The notes: generated by a model not told the origin, from the letters alone. A stretch of DNA of 42,244 bases from an uncultured Prevotellaceae bacterium (GCA_902764705.1 CACWWZ010000042.1:1-42244), one strand, 5' to 3'; numbered from the stretch's first letter, positions 7,122-15,543 are shown. Numbers and translations: made by a program.

Positions 7122-9296
7122 ATGAATACTAAACTAAAGACTCTTTTGATATTCTTGGCATGGACCACGCTAACCGCCCATGCCGTTATTGACCGCAAGG
7201 CACTGGTCATGAGAAACAACCCTGTCATTACAAGTGTCGACACACTGGCATCGCTGAGTGTGGGCAATGGCGCATTTGCCTTTACCACCGACATCACCGG
7301 TCTGCAGACTTTTCCAGAATACTATAAGAACGGTGTCCCTTTGGGAACGCAAAGTGAATGGGGCTGGCACAGCTTCGACAACACCGACGAGCTGCGCATA
7401 GAGGAGTCGTACCAGAAATTCAATTTTGGACACGGCCACCGCGAGCTGTATGCCACGGAATTCAAGACACCAGGTAGGGCCAGGGATGCTGCCAACTACT
7501 TCCGCCAAAATCCCCACCGCCTGCACTTAGGGTGCATCGGACTGGAGATTGACGGACTAAAGCCCAGCGACATCAAGAATCCACGCCAGACGCTGGACAT
7601 GTGGAACGGCGTGATTGGTTCACGGTTCAAGGTGAATGGTTCAAGGTTTACAGTATCCACCGTTTGTCATCCGGAACGCGACCTCATCGCCTCGCGCATA
7701 ATAACTAATCATAAAGGTCAAAGGTCAGAGGTCAAAGGTCAAAGACTAAGTATTAACCTCCGTTTCCCCTACCCTACAGGCGGCCATTCGGACGATGCCT
7801 GCGACTGGCAGAGCAACGACAAGCACCAGGCGACACTGGTCAGCGCGACAGACCATAGTGCCGTACTGAAACACACCATCGGCAAGACTAAGTATTACGT
7901 CGTGCTGAACTGGGAAGAGGAAGCCCAACTGAAGGAAAAAAGCAAGAACTACTGGGTGTTGGCAGCAGAAGGCAACCAGCTGACATTCAGCTGCGAATTC
8001 CTAGAAAATGAAGAATTAAGAATGAAGAATGAAGAATTTGCTACCGCTGATCTCTTCAATCTTCATTCTTCATTATCATCCAAGCATTGGCAACAGTTCT
8101 GGACGGAGGGTGCCGCCGTTGATTTCTCCCATTGCAAGGACCAGCGCGCCAAGGAACTGGAGCGCCGCGTCGTGCTGAGTCTGTGGCTGTTGGCCATTCA
8201 GTGTGCTGGCAGCACACCACCCCAGGAAACGGGACTGACCTACAACTCATGGTTTGGTAAGTTCCACTTGGAAATGATATGGTGGCACCAAGCCTGGCTA
8301 CCCCTATGGAACCACGCAGCGATGTTGGATCGCACGCTGCGCTGGTATGAGAGCGTAGAACCCATAGCCCGCGAGATTGCCATGCGACAAGGCTTTAAGG
8401 GCGTGCGCTGGATGAAGATGACCGACCGCTCGGGCGAGGAAGCACCCTCGAAGGTGGGCAGTTTCCTCATCTGGCAACAGCCACACCTCATTTATTTAGC
8501 TGAATTACTATACCGAAGTGCCCAAAACTCTGACATCAGACATCAGACATCAGACATCTTAGAACGCTACGGTCGGCTGATTGACGAAACGGCCACCTTC
8601 ATGGCAGACTTTGCCACCTACGACAAGGAACACGACCGCTACGTGCTGAAAGGCATGATCCCTGCACAGGAGACACTCAAGGCAGCAGAGACCTATAACT
8701 CACCCTTCGAACTGGCCTACTGGCACTTCGCCCTGCAATTGGCCCAGCAATGGCGCGAACGACGGGGACTGGAACGTGTAGCCCTGTGGGACGACATCAT
8801 CAGCAAGCTGTCGCCACTGGCCAAGGACAGCGAGAACCGCTATCTGGCAGCGGAGTCGAATCCTGAGACCTACAGCGACCTGCGACTCATCAGCGACCAC
8901 CCCGCTGTGCTGGGAGCTGTGGGCATATTCCCCATGAGCCGGCTCATCGATCCGCAGGTGATGAAGCATACACAGGAGTGGATCTGGAACAACTGGAACT
9001 GGGACCACACCTGGGGTTGGGACTATCCGATGGTGGCTATGAATGCTGCCCGTCTGGGAGTTCCCGAAGAGGCCGTCTGTGCCCTGCTCATGGGCAAGCG
9101 CACCAACACCTATCTGCCCAACGGCCACAACTATCAGGACGGACGCCTGCGGTGCTATCTGCCTGGCAACGGCGGCCTGCTGACAGCCATTGCCATGATG
9201 TGTGCAGGCTGGGACGGATGCACGGAAACGAATCCCGGTTTTCCCAAAAACGGCCTGTGGGACGTGCGCTGGGAGGAATTGAACCCCATGCCGTGA
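7122..9296 (+). CDS. Secreted six-hairpin (alpha/alpha)6 glycosidase-like protein
   Basis: 724 residues from the ATG at 7122, where a clean signal peptide begins (MNTKLKTLLIFLAWTTLTAHA); the upstream in-frame ATG at 7062 lies across the hairpin. The N-terminal part (SLSVGNGAFAFTTDITGLQ, TFPEYYKNG) looks like the beta-sandwich of GH65/GH95-like enzymes. The core carries FGKFHLEMIWWHQAWLPLW and, later, WNWDHTWGWDYPM, aromatic-rich motifs typical of (alpha/alpha)6 barrels. The exact GH family cannot be fixed by eye. Four low-complexity tandem-repeat stretches lie in frame within it (7617, 7713, 8004, 8531), presumably in surface loops. It precedes the GH3 gene by 27 bases, so the two are probably co-transcribed. 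Confidence 0.7.
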   Translation: MNTKLKTLLIFLAWTTLTAHAVIDRKALVMRNNPVITSVDTLASLSVGNGAFAFTTDITGLQTFPEYYKNGVPLGTQSEWGWHSFDNTDELRIEESYQKFNFGHGHRELYATEFKTPGRARDAANYFRQNPHRLHLGCIGLEIDGLKPSDIKNPRQTLDMWNGVIGSRFKVNGSRFTVSTVCHPERDLIASRIITNHKGQRSEVKGQRLSINLRFPYPTGGHSDDACDWQSNDKHQATLVSATDHSAVLKHTIGKTKYYVVLNWEEEAQLKEKSKNYWVLAAEGNQLTFSCEFLENEELRMKNEEFATADLFNLHSSLSSKHWQQFWTEGAAVDFSHCKDQRAKELERRVVLSLWLLAIQCAGSTPPQETGLTYNSWFGKFHLEMIWWHQAWLPLWNHAAMLDRTLRWYESVEPIAREIAMRQGFKGVRWMKMTDRSGEEAPSKVGSFLIWQQPHLIYLAELLYRSAQNSDIRHQTSDILERYGRLIDETATFMADFATYDKEHDRYVLKGMIPAQETLKAAETYNSPFELAYWHFALQLAQQWRERRGLERVALWDDIISKLSPLAKDSENRYLAAESNPETYSDLRLISDHPAVLGAVGIFPMSRLIDPQVMKHTQEWIWNNWNWDHTWGWDYPMVAMNAARLGVPEEAVCALLMGKRTNTYLPNGHNYQDGRLRCYLPGNGGLLTAIAMMCAGWDGCTETNPGFPKNGLWDVRWEELNPMP
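7617..7651 (+). repeat. Five degenerate heptamers (GGTTCAA type) inside a glycosidase gene
   Basis: GGTTCAC, GGTTCAA, GGTGAAT, GGTTCAA, GGTTTAC in perfect 7-base register, 35 bases in all. They encode the repetitive peptide GSRFKVNGSRFTV. Confidence 0.7.
7713..7747 (+). repeat. Five degenerate heptamers (AAAGGTC type) inside a glycosidase gene
   Basis: AAAGGTC, AAAGGTC, AGAGGTC, AAAGGTC, AAAGACT in register, 35 bases. The encoded peptide KGQRSEVKGQRLS is polar and repeat-like, unlike its surroundings. Confidence 0.75.
8004..8074 (+). repeat. Heptamer array (AAGAATG type) with 15-bp inverted repeat inside a glycosidase gene
   Basis: Five AAGAATG-like heptamers occupy 8004-8038, and a reverse-complement array (CTTCATT type) occupies 8054-8074. 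8021-8035 and 8060-8074 are a perfect 15-bp inverted repeat around a 24-base loop. The 18 bases at 8030-8047 recur exactly, on the other strand, at 14891-14908. Confidence 0.75.
8531..8558 (+). repeat. Four heptamers (AGACATC) inside a glycosidase gene
   Basis: TGACATC followed by three exact AGACATC copies. Encodes the segment SDIRHQTSDI. Confidence 0.75.
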
Positions 9297-9323
9297 GAAC
9301 ATTGAACATTAAATATAAACAAT

Positions 9324-11945
9324 ATGAAGAAACTACTCTTAGCAACACTACTCATGTTAGGGTCGTCAGCGATGATGGCGCAGACGCTGCCCTACCAGAA
9401 TCCAAACCTCTCTGCCGAACAGCGTGCAGAGGATCTACTAGGTCGTCTGACACTGGAAGAGAAAGTAAAACTGATGATGGACACGTCACCAGCCATCGAG
9501 CGATTGGGCATACCGCAGTTCCAGTGGTGGAACGAAGCGTTGCACGGTGTGGGACGCAATGGCTTTGCCACCGTATTTCCCATCACGATGGCTATGGCTG
9601 CCTCATGGGACGATGTGCTGCTGCACCGCGTGTTCACCGCCGTCAGCGACGAGGCGCGTGCAAAGGCCCAGCAAGCCAAGCGCTCGGGTAACATCCAGCG
9701 CTATCAGAGCCTGTCGTACTGGACACCCAACATCAACATCTTCCGTGACCCACGCTGGGGACGAGGTCAGGAGACCTACGGCGAAGACCCCTATCTGACG
9801 ACACGGATGGGACTGGCCGTCGTTCGCGGATTGCAGGGCATGACCTACGACGGGCAATGGTTGACAGGCCCCTCTCACCTCTCACCTATCTCCACTCACC
9901 ACTACAAAAAGCTGCTGGCTTGTGCCAAGCACTTTGCCGTACATAGCGGCCCAGAGTGGAACCGCCACACCTTCAACGTCGAAAACTTGCCTGAGCGCGA
10001 CCTGTGGGAAACCTATCTGCCCGCCTTCAAGGCACTGGTACAGGACGGACAGGTGGCTGAGGTGATGTGTGCCTACCAGCGAATCGACGGAGATCCCTGC
10101 TGTGGTAATGCCCGCTACGAACAGCATATCCTGCGCGACATCTGGGGCTTCAAGGGCTTGATAACCAGCGACTGCGGAGCCATTCGTGACTTCCTGCCCC
10201 GTTGGCACAACGTGTCGAAAGACAATGCCGCAGCCTCAGCAAAAGCTGTGCTCAGCGGTACCGACGTAGAGTGTGGCTCGGAGTATAAGAACCTGCCTGC
10301 TGCCGTCAAACGGGGCGACATCAAAGAGAGTGACCTCGACCGTAGTCTGCGCCGCCTGCTCATTGCCCGTTTCGAGTTGGGCGACTTCGACAGCGACGAA
10401 CTAAATGCCTGGACGAAGATTCCCGAGAGCGTCGTAGCCAGCAAAGAGCACAAGGCACTGGCTTACGAAATGGCACTGAAAGGTATCGTACTGTTGAAGA
10501 ATAACGGCGTCCTGCCCCTAGAAAGTTCAAAGTTTAAAGTTCAAGGTTCAAAGTTAGTCGTCATGGGCCCCAACGCCAACGACTCCATCATGATGTGGGG
10601 CAACTATTCTGGTTATGCCACCCGTACGATTACAGCTTTGGAAGGAATCCAGGAAAAGGCCAAAGTGAAATACGTCCAAGGTTGCGGACTGACTCGCAAC
10701 GAGTCGTTCGAGAGCCGTTTCGACAAGGTACAGAGTCCATTGGGATACAAAGGCATGCAGGCCATCTACTGGAACAACACAGAGATGAAGGGACAGCCCG
10801 TGACCACTGTCAACATCAGCAATCCCATACACCTGAGCAATGGCGGCAATACGGTGTTCGCCCCAGGAGTGAATCTGGAGAACTTCTCGGCTCGACTCGA
10901 CGGCATCTTCAAACCCACGGAGGACGAGACACTCATCTTCGACATCAGCGCCGACGACAAAGTGCGACTCATTGTCAACAGCGACACGCTGGTGGACATC
11001 TGGAAGATTCGCCACCGCATTCAAGGCGACAAGAAGGAACTGGCGGTCAAGGCCGGGCAGCACTACCGCATACAGATTGACTATGTACAGGAGATGGGCT
11101 ACGGCACACTGAACTTCGACATCAGGAAAAAGATCAGCCCGACACCTCAGCAGTTGCTGGCACAGATAGGCGACACCGAGACTGTCATCTTCGTGGGTGG
11201 TATCTCGGCCAGCTTGGAAGGCGAGGAGATGAAAGTCAACGAACCAGGCTTCAAGGGTGGCGACCGCACCAGCATTGAACTGCCACAGGCCCAGCGCGAC
11301 GTGCTGAAGATGCTGCACGAGGCTGGCAAGAAAGTCATCTTCGTCAACTGCTCGGGCTCAGCCATGGCCCTCACCCCCGAACTCGAGACCTGCGACGCCA
11401 TTATCCAGTGGTGGTACGACGGCGAGGCAGGCGGTGCTGCTTTGGCCGATATCTTATTCGGCGACAGTAACCCCAGCGGAAAACTGCCTATCACGTTCTA
11501 TAAGAGCACAGAAGAGTTGCCTGACTTCCTGGACTACACCATGAAGAACCGCACCTACCGTTACTATACGGGTGAGGCGCTGTTCCCCTTCGGTTTTGGT
11601 CTGAGCTACACGACGTTCGACATCAGCAAACCCGTCTATAAAAATGATAAGATATGCGTGACGGTGAAGAATATGGGAACCCGCCAGGGAACAGAAGTGG
11701 TACAGGTCTACGTACGCAACATAGCCGACAAGGAAGGTCCGCTGAAGACGCTGCGAGCCTACCAGCGTGTCGACTTGCAACCTGGCGAAAGCAAGACAGT
11801 GGACATCGACTTCCCCCGTGAACGCTTTGAAGGTTGGGACACAAAGACCAACACCATGCGTGTCGTACCTGGCAAGTACGAGTTGATGGTGGGCACATCC
11901 AGTGCCGATAAAGATTTGCAGAAAATTCAGGTGAATATCAAATAA
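9324..11945 (+). CDS. Secreted GH3 beta-xylosidase/beta-glucosidase with PA14 insert
   Basis: 873 residues. Signal peptide MKKLLLATLLMLGSSAMMAQ. The GH3 TIM-barrel domain carries RFQWWNEALHG-like substrate motifs (PQFQWWNEALHGVGR), LACAKHFAVHSGPE and the nucleophile Asp283 in LITSDCGAIRDF. The (alpha/beta)6 sandwich domain is interrupted by a PA14-like insert (about residues 480-600; FSARLDGIFKPTEDET through GYGTLNFDI), then resumes (FVGGISASLEGEEM). A C-terminal fibronectin-III-like domain follows (QGTEVVQVYVRN onward). This layout matches Prevotella Xyl3-type enzymes that release xylose or glucose from oligosaccharides in the periplasm. A heptamer tandem repeat lies in frame at 10522-10556 (SSKFKVQGSK), at a domain boundary. 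Confidence 0.93.
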   Translation: MKKLLLATLLMLGSSAMMAQTLPYQNPNLSAEQRAEDLLGRLTLEEKVKLMMDTSPAIERLGIPQFQWWNEALHGVGRNGFATVFPITMAMAASWDDVLLHRVFTAVSDEARAKAQQAKRSGNIQRYQSLSYWTPNINIFRDPRWGRGQETYGEDPYLTTRMGLAVVRGLQGMTYDGQWLTGPSHLSPISTHHYKKLLACAKHFAVHSGPEWNRHTFNVENLPERDLWETYLPAFKALVQDGQVAEVMCAYQRIDGDPCCGNARYEQHILRDIWGFKGLITSDCGAIRDFLPRWHNVSKDNAAASAKAVLSGTDVECGSEYKNLPAAVKRGDIKESDLDRSLRRLLIARFELGDFDSDELNAWTKIPESVVASKEHKALAYEMALKGIVLLKNNGVLPLESSKFKVQGSKLVVMGPNANDSIMMWGNYSGYATRTITALEGIQEKAKVKYVQGCGLTRNESFESRFDKVQSPLGYKGMQAIYWNNTEMKGQPVTTVNISNPIHLSNGGNTVFAPGVNLENFSARLDGIFKPTEDETLIFDISADDKVRLIVNSDTLVDIWKIRHRIQGDKKELAVKAGQHYRIQIDYVQEMGYGTLNFDIRKKISPTPQQLLAQIGDTETVIFVGGISASLEGEEMKVNEPGFKGGDRTSIELPQAQRDVLKMLHEAGKKVIFVNCSGSAMALTPELETCDAIIQWWYDGEAGGAALADILFGDSNPSGKLPITFYKSTEELPDFLDYTMKNRTYRYYTGEALFPFGFGLSYTTFDISKPVYKNDKICVTVKNMGTRQGTEVVQVYVRNIADKEGPLKTLRAYQRVDLQPGESKTVDIDFPRERFEGWDTKTNTMRVVPGKYELMVGTSSADKDLQKIQVNIK
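10522..10556 (+). repeat. Five degenerate heptamers (AAAGTTC type) inside the GH3 gene
   Basis: AAAGTTC, AAAGTTT, AAAGTTC, AAGGTTC, AAAGTTA, 35 bases in register. Same period and length as the arrays in the preceding glycosidase gene. Confidence 0.75.
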
Positions 11946-12082
11946 CACTAAAGTGGATCACCAAGTCCCCGATTTTCTATCTGGTTCATGTTGTTCAGAT
12001 GCCCGTGACAACAAAACGGACCTCCTATTCACATTTTTTGTTAATTCTGATAGTTTTTAGCAAATGTTGAAAAGTAAAAGAC

Positions 12083-12106
12083 CGACGTACCGGCGTACCG
12101 CCATAC
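12083..12106. repeat. Three degenerate octamers between convergent genes
   Basis: CGACGTAC, CGGCGTAC, CGCCATAC. They lie in the 229-base gap (11946-12174) between the convergent GH3 gene and the hypothetical gene. I see no gene, promoter or clear terminator in the rest of that gap. Confidence 0.5.
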
Positions 12107-12174
12107 CATTAGGTAAATTAAAGATAAAATTTTAGAAGGTGAAAGAAGTGGAAATTTATAAGAAGGTGATGATG

Positions 12175-13386
12175 TCATTTTATCCTCCTATAGTGGCCGG
12201 CTTCTTTGGCGGTTCTCATCAGTTCTAAGCGCGTACCCGACTGGTCGAGGTTTGTGGCTAGCACTATACGATGCTGCTTCTCCATGCCTTCTATGACAGA
12301 TGGTTTCCGGGAAATCCTTTTCTTGAAGTCTTCCACGTCGTTGGCCGTTTTTGGGTGGTAGCTGACACCGTTCTCGTCTATCGCCATCTTGTAGCTCTTC
12401 CTGTCGACATAATACACCAGCGAGTCACCTTCCATAGCCCATCTTCCCGCTATCGAGTAGCGTCGGATCATCTTGCCCAACAGAGCATAGTAACTTAGGT
12501 ATTCTACATAGTGAATGGCGAAGGTGTGGTCTTTGTGGAAGTCAATGGTTTCTTGGTAGGTGTCGTTGGAATTGGCTGACTGCCAAATGCCCGCCAGTTC
12601 GCTCTCCTTCACCGGACGAATCGTCCTGAACGTCTGGTTCACGAAATCTTTCATATCCTGCTCAGTGATGTTCATCAGGAACTTGTTTTCTTCGTTCAGA
12701 TTGACATTCTTTTTCAGGAAGCCTTCATAAAACTCTATGCGGTACCTTGAATACTCGGTGTAACAAACCACTGGTAGCGACTGCAGCAATCTGCGGCACG
12801 TAGACCTATAGCTCTCATCGTCAACCAAATCATTACTGTTCATCACCAACTGAAACTCCTCGTCTCTTGTGAGGGGCTTCTGGAAATAGATGTGTTCCTT
12901 GTACCGGTGTTCAAAGAATATTCTGTCATTGTAGAACTCTTGCACGTTGCTGAGGAACTTTTTGTCGTTGAGCGTACGCCAAGTATCCTGGCTGCTGTTG
13001 AAGATACTCTCATTGTTTTTCTTGAATTCCAGGTTTTCGCCATACGTGGAAGGGGTGACATAGTCCATGAAATAATAGAGCGAGTCTATACCGATGCTGT
13101 CTATACGATCCATGTTTTCCATCATGTACTTGGTGATGGTGTATTCCATCTCCTCTTCTTCCAGGATTTTGCGCACCTTCTCTATGCTCTCGTCGATGTC
13201 GTTGATGATGGTCATGGCCATCAGCCGGCGGGCTTGCTTGGCCTGGCGCTGTTCTACGAAATGGGCCGTGCCAAAGGTTAGCACGATGGAGATTGTCGTG
13301 GCCAGCGTGGTGAGCAGCAGTTCCTTCATCACGCCGCTGCCGGTCAGTTTGCGCCCGAACTTGGGCATCTTGAATTTCGCGTTCAT
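12175..13386 (-). CDS. Hypothetical single-span membrane protein
   Basis: 403 residues, family not recognised. A basic N-terminus (KFGRKLTGSG) is followed by one membrane span at about 20-42 (LLLTTLATTISIVLTFGTAHF), then a long soluble part rich in Glu, Tyr and Arg with predicted helices (IDESIEKVRKILEEEEMEY). The C-terminal third includes FHKDHTFAIHYVEYLS and SIAGRWAMEGDSLVYYVDR, which resemble lipocalin-like strands, but I would not assign that fold. The gene stands alone, convergent with the GH3 gene, behind an 88-base leader region that contains a hairpin. Confidence 0.7.
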   Translation of the reverse strand: MNAKFKMPKFGRKLTGSGVMKELLLTTLATTISIVLTFGTAHFVEQRQAKQARRLMAMTIINDIDESIEKVRKILEEEEMEYTITKYMMENMDRIDSIGIDSLYYFMDYVTPSTYGENLEFKKNNESIFNSSQDTWRTLNDKKFLSNVQEFYNDRIFFEHRYKEHIYFQKPLTRDEEFQLVMNSNDLVDDESYRSTCRRLLQSLPVVCYTEYSRYRIEFYEGFLKKNVNLNEENKFLMNITEQDMKDFVNQTFRTIRPVKESELAGIWQSANSNDTYQETIDFHKDHTFAIHYVEYLSYYALLGKMIRRYSIAGRWAMEGDSLVYYVDRKSYKMAIDENGVSYHPKTANDVEDFKKRISRKPSVIEGMEKQHRIVLATNLDQSGTRLELMRTAKEAGHYRRIK

Positions 13387-13414
13387 TTCATGTCATGAAT
13401 TTATTAATCAGGAG

Positions 13415-13440
13415 ACTCCGACCTCTCTGAAGGTCTGAGT
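13415..13440 (-). other. Imperfect hairpin upstream of the hypothetical membrane protein
   Basis: ACTC-C-GACCT pairs with AGGTC-T-GAGT (ten-position stem, one mismatch, six-base loop). It lies 29 bases upstream of the ATG at 13386 and downstream of the exchanger stop at 13475. It could be a leader structure or a weak terminator for the exchanger; no T tract is present. Confidence 0.3.
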
Positions 13441-13470
13441 GTGGCTTCGCAATCGAGAGTCCTGTAAAGG

Positions 13471-13491
13471 TAGATTATAGATTGTAGATCA
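13471..13491 (-). repeat. Three heptamers (TAGATTA type) at the 3' end of the exchanger gene
   Basis: Plus-strand TAGATTA, TAGATTG, TAGATCA in register. The array supplies the last codons and the TAA stop of the exchanger gene. Confidence 0.55.
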
Positions 13492-14401
13492 GCCAGCCCA
13501 GATAGACCAGATATCCACCTACGAGCAGGGCACCCTCCCAGCGTTCGACGGTAAAGCGGGTGAAGGAGAACAACCATACCAAGGCGACGGACAAGAGCAT
13601 CACTGCCATATCGATGGTGGTGATGCCTGTTATTTGCAGGGGACTGATTGTTGCCGTCAGTCCAAGAATCAACAGGATATTAAATACGTTTGAGCCAATG
13701 ACGTTGCCAATGGCGATGGCCGACTGTCCCTTACGGGCTGCAACGACACTCGTGGCCAACTCAGGCAGCGATGTGCCGCCAGCAACAACAGTCAAACCCA
13801 CGACACCCTCGCTGACACCTAATGCAAGCGCCAGACTGGATGCATGGCCGACAAACAGGTTACTGCCCACGGCAAGCAATAGCAGTCCTCCCAACAGGAA
13901 GAGCACATTCTTCCATACGGACGACGGCTCCGCCTGCACCTCATCGGCCTTGTCCGTCTTGGCCTGCCTAAGCGTATAGGCCATAAAGGCAGCAAAGCCC
14001 AGCAAGAGGATGATGCCGTCCACACGTCCCAGAAAACTGTTCAATGCCAACAGCATCAGCAATAGCGAGGCACCCACTGAGAAGGGGATGTCCTTCTTCA
14101 CCGTAGAACGGCTGATGGTCATCGGAGCCACCATCGCGGCACACCCCACGATGAGCATACAGTTCATCGTATTCGAACCTACCACGTTACCCACTGCCAA
14201 GTCGGGCGTACCCTTCAATGCAGAGGCCATACTTACGAACAGCTCTGGAGCCGACGTACCGGCAGCAACAATGGTCAGACCGATGATAATCTCAGGGACA
14301 TTCATTTTGCGGGCCAGTGCCGAGGCACCCTCCGTCAGTCTGTCGGCACCATACAGCACCATCGCCACTCCGATTACTATCAATACGATATCTAACAGCA
14401 T
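13475..14401 (-). CDS. Calcium/sodium antiporter, CaCA family (YrbG-like)
   Basis: 308 residues from the ATG at 14401. The frame is open further up, but only to a TTG inside a nonamer repeat, so MLLDIVLIVIGVAM is the better start. About ten membrane spans form two inverted halves, each with the alpha-repeat signature: VAAGTSAPELFVS plus AVGNVVGSNT in the first half, VAGGTSLPELATS plus AIGNVIGSNVFN in the second. These acidic GT-S-PE motifs bind the exchanged cations. A polar loop (TDKADEVQAEPSS) separates the halves. It exchanges Ca2+ or a related cation for Na+ or H+ across the inner membrane. The last residues and stop come from a heptamer array. Confidence 0.92.
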   Translation of the reverse strand: MLLDIVLIVIGVAMVLYGADRLTEGASALARKMNVPEIIIGLTIVAAGTSAPELFVSMASALKGTPDLAVGNVVGSNTMNCMLIVGCAAMVAPMTISRSTVKKDIPFSVGASLLLMLLALNSFLGRVDGIILLLGFAAFMAYTLRQAKTDKADEVQAEPSSVWKNVLFLLGGLLLLAVGSNLFVGHASSLALALGVSEGVVGLTVVAGGTSLPELATSVVAARKGQSAIAIGNVIGSNVFNILLILGLTATISPLQITGITTIDMAVMLLSVALVWLFSFTRFTVERWEGALLVGGYLVYLGWLIYNL

Positions 14402-14403
14402 AT

Positions 14404-14464
14404 ATTCGTTTAATTCGTGCAATTCGTGTTCAGAAAAATCCGTTTAATCCGTGAAATCTGTGGT
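14404..14464 (-). repeat. Two blocks of three degenerate nonamers
   Basis: Plus strand: ATTCGTTTA, ATTCGTGCA, ATTCGTGTT at 14404-14430, then ATCCGTTTA, ATCCGTGAA, ATCTGTGGT at 14438-14464. Together they fill almost the whole gap between the exchanger start and the S4-protein stop at 14467. Confidence 0.7.
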
Positions 14465-14466
14465 CG

Positions 14467-14916
14467 TTATTCCTCGTCGTCGTCCCAGTCGAAATCATCG
14501 AAGAAGTCCCCTTCTAATGACGGTCCGACGAACTCGTCCAGCGCACGGCGCTCCTTCTTCGTGGGACGGCCCGTACCACGCTGACGGTTCACAAAACCGC
14601 TGATGCGGTTCATCTCCAGCAACTCATACTGGTCGGCAGGCGTCACGTTCTCGTAAATCTCAGGAATCAGCTTCGCCCCCACCCTTTGTTCGATGGTTTT
14701 CAGAATCTTGAAGGAATAGGTCACGGGTGGCTTGCGCACGCTGACCACTTCGCCGACCTTCACCATACGCGAGGGCTTCACGTTGACACCCTGAATGGTG
14801 ACGCGTCCGTTCTTGATGGCATCGGCGGCAATGCTGCGCGTCTTGAAGATGCGCGCCGCCCACAACCACTTGTCCACTCGGGCTTCACTCGCGGTAGCAA
14901 ATTCTTCACTCTTCAT
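14467..14916 (-). CDS. hslR: S4-domain RNA-binding protein (Hsp15/HslR family)
   Basis: 149 residues. After the N-terminal MKSEEFATASEA comes the S4 fold: RVDKWLWAARIFKTRS, AADAIKNGRVTIQGVNVKPSR and VKVGEVVSVRKP. Hsp15 binds stalled 50S subunits carrying nascent chain, and placement next to pth, which recycles peptidyl-tRNA, fits ribosome rescue. The C-terminus (KKERRALDEF, then a very acidic FFDDFDWDDDEE) is typical of the Bacteroidota form. The ATG overlaps the pth stop as ATGA. The first nine or so residues are encoded by a heptamer array, so the original start may have been nearer RVDKW. Confidence 0.88.
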   Translation of the reverse strand: MKSEEFATASEARVDKWLWAARIFKTRSIAADAIKNGRVTIQGVNVKPSRMVKVGEVVSVRKPPVTYSFKILKTIEQRVGAKLIPEIYENVTPADQYELLEMNRISGFVNRQRGTGRPTKKERRALDEFVGPSLEGDFFDDFDWDDDEE

Positions 14917-14935
14917 TCTTCACTCTTCACTTTAG
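14901..14935 (-). repeat. Five degenerate heptamers forming the pth/hslR junction
   Basis: Plus strand: ATTCTTC, ACTCTTC, ATTCTTC, ACTCTTC, ACTTTAG. The array encodes the last residues and stop of pth (KVKSEE) and the first residues of the S4 protein (MKSEEF). Its flank 14891-14908 is the exact reverse complement of 8030-8047. Confidence 0.75.
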
Positions 14936-15506
14936 GCCCTTTACCCAGCTTGTTATACTGGTTCATCGTGATGTCGATACCAGCCAGCACAAAACTCTTG
15001 ATGATGTCGACACCCAGCGTGATGGCGGGTTGCAGTTTCTCCAGCTCGTCGTCAGGGAAACGTCCCAGCACGTGGTCGATCTGCGAACCGACGGGATAGT
15101 CGTTGCCGATACCCATGCGCAGACGGGCATACTGCTGTCCGATGAGTTGCTGGATATGTCCCAAGCCGTTATGTCCGCCGTTCGAGCCGTTGGCCTTCAG
15201 GCGGAACTGCCCTACGGGGATAGCCACATCGTCACTGATGACCAGCAGACGGCTCTGTTCGATATTCTCCTTGTTCAGCCAATAGCGCACGGCATTACCG
15301 CTCAGGTTCATATACGTGGTGGGCTTCAGCAGGAACACCTTACGGCCCTTCAGCGACGTTTCGGCCACGAAACCATAGCGTTTATCCTCAAAAACGATAT
15401 TGGACGCCTTAGCAAAAGCGTCCAATACCATAAATCCAGTGTTGTGGCGGGTTCCGGCATATTCGTCGCCAGGATTACCCAAACCGACAATTAAGTACTT
15501 GTCCAA
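14913..15506 (-). CDS. pth: Peptidyl-tRNA hydrolase
   Basis: 197 residues. It cleaves the ester bond of peptidyl-tRNAs released by abortive translation. Family landmarks: LIVGLGNPGDEYAGTRHNTGF with the catalytic His in TRHNTGF, the substrate-binding KPTTYMNLSG, and ISDDVAIPVGQFRLK followed by GSNGGHNGL. Length is normal. The order rplY-pth-hslR is a common Bacteroidota arrangement for ribosome maintenance. The final KVKSEE comes from the heptamer array at 14901-14935, while the 36-base gap to rplY is another heptamer array, so both ends of the gene are bounded by such repeats. Confidence 0.95.
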   Translation of the reverse strand: MDKYLIVGLGNPGDEYAGTRHNTGFMVLDAFAKASNIVFEDKRYGFVAETSLKGRKVFLLKPTTYMNLSGNAVRYWLNKENIEQSRLLVISDDVAIPVGQFRLKANGSNGGHNGLGHIQQLIGQQYARLRMGIGNDYPVGSQIDHVLGRFPDDELEKLQPAITLGVDIIKSFVLAGIDITMNQYNKLGKGPKVKSEE

Positions 15507-15508
15507 AG

Positions 15509-15543
15509 TTAACTCCTAATTCTTAACTCTTAATTCTTAACTT
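15509..15543 (-). repeat. Five degenerate heptamers filling the rplY-pth gap
   Basis: Plus strand: TTAACTC, CTAATTC, TTAACTC, TTAATTC, TTAACTT, 35 bases. The last unit overlaps the rplY stop codon (15542-15544), and the first ends three bases from the pth ATG. Confidence 0.75.
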
